Assembly: GCA_904420005.1 (NCBI GenBank)
Contig: CAJFTT010000021.1
Coordinates: 22,538 to 86,537 of the forward strand
Direction of reading: 5' to 3'
Source of the DNA: Candidatus Tabaqchalia intestinavium
Lineage (GTDB): Bacteria > Bacillota > Clostridia > Oscillospirales > CAJFTT01
DNA: 64,000 nucleotides
A model generated the notes under the pieces. The model had not been told where the DNA came from. It did not search any database and saw nothing but the letters and a program-made list of their open reading frames with translations. Both the position numbers and the translations under genes were made by a program. This document shows, piece after piece, positions 58,456-64,000 of the stretch (its first letter is position 1; each line of letters opens with the position of its first letter).

Positions 58456-60831
58456 TCAGCGGCGCTCCAGATACTGCCGGATGCTGCCCGCGCCGGCAAA
58501 TTTCTCCGCTCGGCCGCCGCCGACCACCACAAGCGTCGGCGCCTGGCGCACATCGTGGCTGCGCGTCAGCTCCGCCTGCTCCTCGGCGTCGATCTTCTCG
58601 AACGGGACGCCCGCCTTCTCCAGCAGGCCGGCCGCGATCTTGCAGTTGGGGCAGGTCTTGGTCGTGAAGAGCAGCACGCGCTCGCCGGCGTTATCCTGTG
58701 TCTGCGCGCCGGCCGGCGCCGCGTCCGCCTGCGGGGCGGGGCGATGCTCGCGCAGGTGCGATTTGCCGAGGTCGTAGAGCTTGCGGTCCTTGAATTCCTG
58801 CGCCTTGCCGTCGTTCCAGTTCTGCACCGGGCGGTAATAGCCGGTGATGCGGCTGTACACCTCCGTCGCCTCCCCGCAGTGCGGGCAGGTATACTGCTCG
58901 CCCGCGAGATATCCGTGCGAGCGGCAGACCGAATAAGTCGGAGAGAGCGTGTAATACGGCAGGCGGTAATTCTCCGCGATCTTGCGCACCAGCGTCGCCG
59001 CCGCCTTCCAGTCGGGCAGCTTCTCGCCGAGGAAGGCGTGGAACACCGTGCCGGAGGTATACAGCGTCTGCAGCTCGTCCTGGATGTCCAGCGCGGCGAA
59101 AATATCCTCCGTATAGCCGACCGGCAGATGCGAGCTGTTGGTGTAATACGGCGTGCCGCCCGGCTCCGCCGCCGTGATGATGTCGGGATAACGCGCGACG
59201 TCGTGCTTGGCGAAGCGATAGGTCGTGCTCTCGGCCGGCGTGGCCTCGAGGTTGTACAGGTCGCCGTATTCCTCCTGGTAATTCGCGAGGCGCTCGCGCA
59301 TATGGTTGAGCACGTCCTTGGCAAACTGCTGGGTCTTTTCATGCGTCATGTCGGCGCGCAGCCAGCGGGCGTTGAGGCCCACCTCGTTCATGCCGATCAG
59401 GCCGATGGTGGAGAAATGGTTCTCGAATGTGCCGAGATACCGCTTGGTGTACGGATACAGCCCCTCGCCAAGCAGCTTTGTGATGATGGTGCGCTTGACC
59501 TTCAGCGAGCGGGCGGAGATGTCCATCAGATGGTCGAGCCGGCGGTAAAATTCCCGCTCGTCCTCGGCGAGATAGGCGATGCGCGGCAGGTTGATGGTCA
59601 CGACGCCGACCGAGCCGGTGCTCTCGCCGCTGCCGAAGAAGCCGCCCGACTTCTTGCGCAGCTCGCGCAGGTCGAGGCGCAGGCGGCAGCACATGCTGCG
59701 CACGTCGCTGGGCTGCATGTCGCTGTTGATGTAATTGGAAAAATACGGCGTGCCGTATTTGGAGGTCATCTCGAAGAGCAGGCGGTTATTCTCCGTATCC
59801 GACCAGTCGAAATCCCGGGTGATCGAATAGGTCGGGATGGGGTACTGGAAGCCGCGGCCGTTGGCGTCGCCCTCGATCATCGTCTCGATGAAGGCCTTGT
59901 TGACCATGTCCATCTCGCGCTTGCAGTCTTTGTACTTGAAATCCATCTCCCGGCCGCCCACGATGGCCGGCTGCTCGGCCAGGTCGTCCGGCACGGTCCA
60001 GTCGAGCGTGATGTTGGAAAACGGCGCCTGCGTGCCCCAGCGGGACGGCGTGTTGACGCCGAAGATGAACGACTGGATGCACTTTTTGACCTCGCGGTAG
60101 GAGAGATTGTCCACCTTGACAAACGGCGCGAGATAGGTGTCGAAGGAGGAGAAGGCCTGCGCGCCGGCCCATTCGTTCTGCATGATGCCGAGGAAATTGA
60201 CCATCTGGTTGCACAGCGTCGCGAGGTGCTTGGCGGGCGAGGAGGTGATCTTGCCGGGGATGCCGCCGAGGCCCTCCTGGATCAGCTGCTTGAGCGACCA
60301 GCCCGCGCAGTACCCCGTAAGCATGGACAGGTCGTGGATGTGGATGTCGGCGTTGCGGTGGGCGCTCGCGATCTCCTCGTCGTAGATCTCCGACAGCCAG
60401 TAGTTGGCCGTGATCGCGCCGGAATTGGACAGGATCAGCCCGCCGACCGAATAGGTCACGGTGGAATTCTCCTTGACGCGCCAGTCGTTGACTTTGACGT
60501 AGTTGTCGACGATTTCCTTATAGTCCAGAATGGTCGACTTCATGTTGCGGATCTTCTCCCGCTGCTTGCGGTAAAGGATATACGCCTTGGCGACCTCGGC
60601 GTAGCCCGCCTGCACCAGCACGGACTCGACGCTGTCCTGCACGTCCTCCACCTGCACGAGCCCGTCGTGCACCTTCGGCGCAAAGTCGGCCGTCACCTTG
60701 AGCGCCAGCAGATCGATGATGCTGGGGTGATAGGGCGTCTCCTGCGCTTCAAACGCTTTCGTGATGGCGGCGCTGATCTTCTGCAGATCGAACTCTGCGA
60801 CCTTGCCGCCCCGTTTTACCACCTGGTACAT
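58456..60831 (-). CDS. nrdD: Anaerobic ribonucleoside-triphosphate reductase with fused C-terminal glutaredoxin-like domain
   Basis: Class III glycyl-radical reductase making dNTPs without oxygen. Of 791 residues, 1-95 form an ATP-cone (VVKRGGKVAEFD...YILYRKQREKIR). The catalytic barrel follows, with SGGFFGSGESTGSVGVVTINLPR. Near 640 is the glycyl-radical segment SVCRSHGYLAGE and the zinc site CPHCGE. After YRPVQNWNDGK and an Ala/Gln-rich linker, residues about 715-791 form a thioredoxin-fold domain with TKTCPNCKIA (CxxC) and QAPTLVVV. The fused domain likely supplies reducing equivalents directly. GGAGG lies 7 bases before the ATG at 60831; an upstream in-frame start adds a tail lacking in the family. 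Confidence 0.95.
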   Translation of the reverse strand: MYQVVKRGGKVAEFDLQKISAAITKAFEAQETPYHPSIIDLLALKVTADFAPKVHDGLVQVEDVQDSVESVLVQAGYAEVAKAYILYRKQREKIRNMKSTILDYKEIVDNYVKVNDWRVKENSTVTYSVGGLILSNSGAITANYWLSEIYDEEIASAHRNADIHIHDLSMLTGYCAGWSLKQLIQEGLGGIPGKITSSPAKHLATLCNQMVNFLGIMQNEWAGAQAFSSFDTYLAPFVKVDNLSYREVKKCIQSFIFGVNTPSRWGTQAPFSNITLDWTVPDDLAEQPAIVGGREMDFKYKDCKREMDMVNKAFIETMIEGDANGRGFQYPIPTYSITRDFDWSDTENNRLLFEMTSKYGTPYFSNYINSDMQPSDVRSMCCRLRLDLRELRKKSGGFFGSGESTGSVGVVTINLPRIAYLAEDEREFYRRLDHLMDISARSLKVKRTIITKLLGEGLYPYTKRYLGTFENHFSTIGLIGMNEVGLNARWLRADMTHEKTQQFAKDVLNHMRERLANYQEEYGDLYNLEATPAESTTYRFAKHDVARYPDIITAAEPGGTPYYTNSSHLPVGYTEDIFAALDIQDELQTLYTSGTVFHAFLGEKLPDWKAAATLVRKIAENYRLPYYTLSPTYSVCRSHGYLAGEQYTCPHCGEATEVYSRITGYYRPVQNWNDGKAQEFKDRKLYDLGKSHLREHRPAPQADAAPAGAQTQDNAGERVLLFTTKTCPNCKIAAGLLEKAGVPFEKIDAEEQAELTRSHDVRQAPTLVVVGGGRAEKFAGAGSIRQYLERR

Positions 60832-60866
60832 GCTCCCGCCTCCGTTTGTTTTTTGTTCATAATTGA

Positions 60867-60895
60867 ATTTTAGCACAGCCTATGGACCTTGTCAA
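60867..60895 (-). promoter_or_regulatory. Predicted sigma-A promoter of nrdD
   Basis: Minus strand TTGACA, 17 bases, TAAAAT, about 35 bp before the ATG. No NrdR box pair was recognised with confidence. Confidence 0.8.
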
Positions 60896-60937
60896 CTAGA
60901 AAATTCGATATATGGGGTTTTATTTATTTTTCAGGCA

Positions 60938-61072
60938 CTATATCTTGTTTTCCTCCGCCGCGCCCAGAATTTCCGCAATCGCTTCGTCCCGCACGGAAAA
61001 AACAGAGATTTTTTCCATTTGTCCGGCAAAAAATGTCTTTTCCCGCCCGGTGCAGACGCGAATGCGCGCCAT
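60938..61072 (-). CDS. Possible 44-residue small protein between nrdD and upp promoters
   Basis: The frame starts MARIRVCTGREKTFFAG and ends AEILGAAEENKI. Codon choice (GCG, CGC, CTG, GGC) matches the genome, and GAGG lies about 11 bases upstream. The sequence is soluble with an amphipathic C-terminal helix (VRDEAIAEILGAAEE). No family is recognised. It could be read from upstream minus-strand transcription, but no promoter of its own was found, so a chance ORF remains possible. Confidence 0.35.
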   Translation of the reverse strand: MARIRVCTGREKTFFAGQMEKISVFSVRDEAIAEILGAAEENKI

Positions 61073-61138
61073 TTTTTGACCGTCCTCGCCGCGTCCGCCG
61101 GGGCTGGCCGCGCGGGCTCGCGAATCCCCGCTTTGCCC

Positions 61139-61167
61139 TTGCATCGTCCGGCGTTCTCTGCTACTAT
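61139..61167 (+). promoter_or_regulatory. Predicted promoter of upp
   Basis: TTGCAT, 17 bases, TACTAT, about 75 bp upstream of the ATG. Confidence 0.6.
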
Positions 61168-61244
61168 TAATGCAGGAATATCCTCAATGGATAAAAACGC
61201 GAATCGACGACCGCCGGCCGGCGAAAAGAAAAGGAGGCAGCCAT

Positions 61245-61874
61245 ATGCCGCAAGTCACCGTTTTCGACCATCCGCTCATGCAACACAAGATTTCCTTCCT
61301 GCGCGACGTCAACACCGGCAGCAAACAGTTCCGCGAGCTGACCGGGGAGATCGCCGCGCTCATGGGGTTCGAGGCGCTGCGCGACCTGCCGCTGGAGGAG
61401 GTGGAGATCACCACCCCCATCGCCACGGCCAAGGTCCGCCGCCTCGCCGGGCGCAAAATTGTGCTGGTTCCCGTGCTGCGCGCCGGGCTGGGCATGGTGG
61501 GCGGATTGCTCTCCCTCGTGCCGTCGGCCAGGGTCGGGCACATCGGGCTGTACCGCGACGACGAGACGCTCGAGCCGCACGCTTATTACTGCAAGCTGCC
61601 CGCGCACATGGAGGACCGGCAGATCCTCGTGCTCGATCCCATGCTCGCGACGGGCGGCTCCGCGGCCGCGGCGGTGGATTTCATCAAGGCGCACGGCGGC
61701 AGGAAGATCAAATTCCTCTCCATCATCGCCGCGCCGGAAGGGCTCGAACGGCTGCGCACGGCGCACCCCGACATCGACATTTTCTGCGGCTGTCTGGACG
61801 AGCGGCTCAACGAAGCCGGCTACATCGTGCCGGGGCTGGGCGACGCGGGCGACCGCATCTTCGGCACGAAATGA
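61245..61874 (+). CDS. upp: Uracil phosphoribosyltransferase
   Basis: Pyrimidine salvage enzyme making UMP from uracil and PRPP in the cytoplasm. 209 residues, the usual length. [16 protein letters not shown] is the N-terminal signature, [11 protein letters not shown] the dimer and PRPP region, [11 protein letters not shown] the PRPP loop (about 130-140), and [18 protein letters not shown] the uracil-binding C-terminus. AAGGAGG lies 7 bases before the ATG. nrdG follows 63 bp downstream on the same strand, so the two probably form an operon. Confidence 0.97.
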   Translation: MPQVTVFDHPLMQHKISFLRDVNTGSKQFRELTGEIAALMGFEALRDLPLEEVEITTPIATAKVRRLAGRKIVLVPVLRAGLGMVGGLLSLVPSARVGHIGLYRDDETLEPHAYYCKLPAHMEDRQILVLDPMLATGGSAAAAVDFIKAHGGRKIKFLSIIAAPEGLERLRTAHPDIDIFCGCLDERLNEAGYIVPGLGDAGDRIFGTK

Positions 61875-61937
61875 GCGGCCGGCCGCGCCGATAAGACCGG
61901 GACGGCGCCGTCCCGGGAAAAGAAAGAAGGCTTCCCA

Positions 61938-62636
61938 GTGCTGATCCAAGGACTGCAAAAATTGACGCTGCTGGATTATCCCGGCGAAACGGCCTGTACG
62001 GTCTTTTTGGCCGGCTGTAACCTGCGCTGCCCTTTCTGCCACAACGCTTCGCTCGTGCGGCCGGGGGCGCGGGAGGGCGGCGTGGAGGAGGACGCGTTTT
62101 TCGCTTTCCTCGAGAAGCGGCGCGGCCTGCTCGACGGCGTATGCGTCACGGGCGGCGAGCCGCTGCTGCAGCCGGCGCTGCCCCGCCTGCTGCGGCGGAT
62201 CAAGGCGCTGGGCTATGCCGTCAAGCTCGACACCAACGGCTGCTTTCCCGCGCAGCTGGAGGCGCTCGTCGCGGCGGGGCTGGTGGACTTCGTCGCGATG
62301 GATGTCAAAAATTCCCCCGCGCGGTACGCCCAAACCGTGGGCGTGCCGGATTTCGACCTGCGGCCGGTGCAGCGCAGCGTCGCGTTTCTGCTGTCGGGCG
62401 CGGTGGACTATGAATTTCGCACGACCGTCGTGCGCGAGCTGCATACCGCCGGAGACCTGGCGGCGCTGGGCCGGTGGATCGCCGGCGCGCGGCGCTATTT
62501 TCTGCAGGCGTTCGTCGACTCGGGCGACCTGCTGCGCCCGGGCCTGACCGGCCTGTCCGGAGAAGAAATGGCGGCGCTGCTCGCGGCGGTGCGCCCCTTC
62601 GTCCCCGCCGCGGCGCTGCGCGGCGTCGGAGATTGA
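61938..62636 (+). CDS. nrdG: Anaerobic ribonucleotide reductase activating protein (radical SAM)
   Basis: A 232-residue radical SAM enzyme that installs the glycyl radical on NrdD. The cluster motif CNLRCPFC gives Cys27, Cys31 and Cys34, followed by VCVTGGEPLLQP and KLDTNGCFP for SAM binding. Starts at GTG 61938 with AGAAGG 7 bases upstream. It resembles the NrdG2/PflA-like group starting with GLQKLTLLDYPG. Encoded separately from nrdD, behind upp. Confidence 0.92.
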   Translation: MLIQGLQKLTLLDYPGETACTVFLAGCNLRCPFCHNASLVRPGAREGGVEEDAFFAFLEKRRGLLDGVCVTGGEPLLQPALPRLLRRIKALGYAVKLDTNGCFPAQLEALVAAGLVDFVAMDVKNSPARYAQTVGVPDFDLRPVQRSVAFLLSGAVDYEFRTTVVRELHTAGDLAALGRWIAGARRYFLQAFVDSGDLLRPGLTGLSGEEMAALLAAVRPFVPAAALRGVGD

Positions 62637-63440
62637 TCTGTGCGCAGGGGCGGGCCGCGGCGGCGCTGCTCGTCACTGCGGGAAAGACTGGGCGCCGCGA
62701 TCGTCCGGCGGGGCCGTTTGCAGCAGGGGCAACCCGGCCGTGCGCCGACGAATCTAATCTGCATGCGGGCGGCGCAGTTTCTCTCTGCGCCGCCCGCTCG
62801 GCGAGCGCGGCCGACCTCTGCGCAGATGGGGCCATCCAGGCCAAGCAGAAGAAGCTCGCTGCCGATATAGGCGCCGCTGCGCGGCTGGGGCCATCCCCAT
62901 TCCGCACAGCGGCGCCTTGTGCCGATTCTCTGCCCTGCGCGCGGGCGGGAGAACGCCTATCTCATGGCAAACGAGTTCACGAGGCGCGGCCCGCCCGCCG
63001 CACGAGTGTGGGAACGCCTGTGGCGTTCAAAGCGCAGCGTGCGGCGCTGCCTTCCAGGCAGGTGGAAGACGGCCATTTCCGTATGTTTCTCCCTCTGCAC
63101 CAGCAGCTGGCCTCCGCACGGGCCAAGGACGCCCCCGGCTCCCCGCGGTGGCGCACCGTCTCCGTCTGCCGGGCGGACAGAGGCGCCCCGCGCCACTGGC
63201 GCGAATCGCCCTCTGGCAAAGGAAGCCAGCCGGAGCCGTTCCCGCCATGCGAGTGCGGCAACGGCTGCCGCCTCCCTGCCGGCGCGCAGGGGCGGGCCCC
63301 TCTATGCCGTGGGGCCCGCCCCTGTTTTTCTTCCCTGCGCCTGTCAAAATTTTCCCGTCCGCTGCGCAAATTTTTTCCGCCGCGCGCCCTCGGTGAACAA
63401 GGGGAAAGACGGTTTTTCGGGGGCAAGCAAACGGCCGACC
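62637..63440. other. 1.3-kb gene-free GC-rich region with periodic motifs
   Basis: From the nrdG stop to the tRNA terminator there is no gene with RBS and protein features. GGGGCCATCC motifs at 62828 and 62887 (59 bp apart) and a hairpin at 62766-62804 (GCGGGCGGCGCAG/CTGCGCCGCCCGC) are the main structures. It also contains CGGTGAACAAGGGG at 63391, shared with 5353. Confidence 0.55.
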
Positions 63441-63571
63441 GTGTTTTCCTCATCCGCGGGAGCGCGCCCGGCCGCCTCGTCAGCGAGGTTTGCGCCCGTT
63501 TTCCTCCCGAAAAACTCTATGGCCCCGGCGGCGGAAGGAAAACGACTTGGACAAGGCCGCAGCAGGACGCC
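63441..63571 (+). repeat. Dispersed intergenic element, copy B
   Basis: Plus-strand partner of 5460-5585. Blocks GTGTTTTCCTC, CGCCCGGCCGCCTCGTC, CCCGTTTTCC, CCCGAAAAAC, CTATGGCCCC and CCGCAGCAGGACG appear in the same order. The two copies are inverted relative to one another. Confidence 0.75.
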
Positions 63572-63889
63572 GGGCTGACGCCCGCCGCGCAACGCCGTCT
63601 GCGCGCGACGATACAAGCTCTATAAAAAAGACGGCTGTGATTTTCACGTATTGGCGCGGCCCCGTTTCCCCGTCGCAAGCCCTTGGGAACCGCACGGCGG
63701 CGCTCGGCTCTGTCTCAGGGCAACAAGCCGCACCTTCGCGGGGGCATCGGCCCGCCCCGGCAGAAACCATCCGCCCGCCGCGCGCCAAACAGGCGGCGTC
63801 GGTTTTTCTCGCGTCCAGCCGCGCTCCAGGGCCGCCGAGGTCCGGCCGCCAAAATCGTCCGCCCGCCGCGCGCGCCGGGCGCTTTCCCC

Positions 63890-63924
63890 CGACAAAAACA
63901 AAAGCCCGTCGCAAACGACGGGCT
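63890..63924 (-). terminator. Terminator downstream of tRNA-Gly
   Basis: AGCCCGTCG (63903-63911) pairs with CGACGGGCT (63916-63924) across CAAA. On the minus strand it is followed by TTTGTTTTTG. It directly abuts the tRNA 3' end. Confidence 0.88.
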
Positions 63925-63999
63925 GGAGCGGATTACGAGGCTCGAACTCGCTACCTCCACCTTGGCAAGGTGGCGCTCTACCAGATGAGCTAAATCCGC
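63924..63999 (-). tRNA. tRNA-Gly (anticodon GCC)
   Basis: The minus strand folds as a complete 76-nt cloverleaf: acceptor GCGGATT/AATCCGC, D-arm GCTC.ATCTGGTAGAGC, anticodon stem CCACC-TTGCCAA-GGTGG with GCC, T-arm GAGTTCGAGCCTC, and an encoded CCA end. A terminator follows at once. Confidence 0.97.
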
Positions 64000-64000
64000 A

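Noticed and set aside
57436-60873. An uninterrupted plus-strand open frame of more than 1,100 codons antisense to nrdD
   Set aside because: It is Arg/Ala/His-rich with no domain, has no RBS, and lies opposite a fully recognisable NrdD. Long antisense frames are expected at this GC content.

Overview
The window is a high-GC chromosome segment from what is most likely an anaerobic, endospore-forming member of the Clostridia, probably an Oscillospirales/Ruminococcaceae-type lineage. The reasons are: spore maturation genes spmA-spmB and a TepA-type ClpP homologue beside an FtsK/SpoIIIE translocase; two T-box leaders with tryptophan specifier codons; an FMN riboswitch ahead of a RibU riboflavin transporter; strictly anaerobic class III ribonucleotide reductase (nrdD, nrdG); AGGAGG-type ribosome binding sites; and many sigma-A promoters of the form TTGACA-N17-TATAAT. 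The genus assignment is inference. No prophage, transposase, rRNA or cas gene was recognised.

Layout. 1-3.5 kb: ruvC-ruvA-ruvB (Holliday junction processing) followed by a truncated glmM. 3.7-6.2 kb: a secreted discoidin-domain protein, a GC-rich repeat element, and a promoter-driven, highly structured RNA of about 400 nt carrying a 19-codon ORF. 6.2-10.6 kb: a DUF885 lipoprotein gene broken by an in-frame TAA, a membrane-anchored unknown, and a small membrane protein followed by a fragment of its own paralogue. 11.2-12.6 kb: a GH172 glycoside hydrolase. 13.4-19.1 kb: tepA, then ftsK, a ComEC-like metallo-hydrolase lipoprotein, a VOC protein and a DUF3006 protein. 19.5-24.1 kb: a lipoprotein and the Trp T-box-controlled tryptophan ABC transporter trpXYZ. 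24.2-31.9 kb: spmAB, rarA, an esterase, glyA, nth, a small unknown and riboswitch-controlled ribU. 32.4-37.6 kb: a BceRS-BceAB-like peptide-sensing and detoxification module. 37.8-43.4 kb: a secreted CHAT-like protein, a second Trp T-box with trpB2, corA and a six-hairpin glycosidase. 43.6-53.5 kb: a sigma factor with a large C-terminal extension, an 831-residue alpha/beta-hydrolase with a Cys nucleophile motif, a glycosyltransferase/polysaccharide-deacetylase pair and a UvrA2-like ATPase. 53.7-64 kb: a vWA protein, Mrp, an SDR reductase, nrdD with a fused glutaredoxin-like domain, upp, nrdG and tRNA-Gly(GCC).

Two tryptophan loci (uptake by trpXYZ, and trpB2) have near-identical architecture: consensus promoter, T-box with a TGG specifier, then terminator. 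They should respond together to uncharged tRNA-Trp. GlyA, Nth, RuvABC and RarA are housekeeping one-carbon and DNA-repair functions. The NrdD/NrdG enzyme pair is split by upp, which lies on the same strand as nrdG.

The most unusual feature is in the non-coding DNA. Several long intergenic gaps hold arrays of GC-rich degenerate repeats with a recurring period of 59-62 bp (exactly 60 bp at 58.2 kb, exactly 61 bp at 55.4 kb), a period shared by arrays of different sequence. Two gaps share a ~130 bp element in opposite orientations (5.5 and 63.5 kb), and two share a hairpin module (5.7 and 55.3 kb). Together with the structured RNA plus small ORF at 5.7-6.2 kb, these are the best candidates for undescribed biology here.
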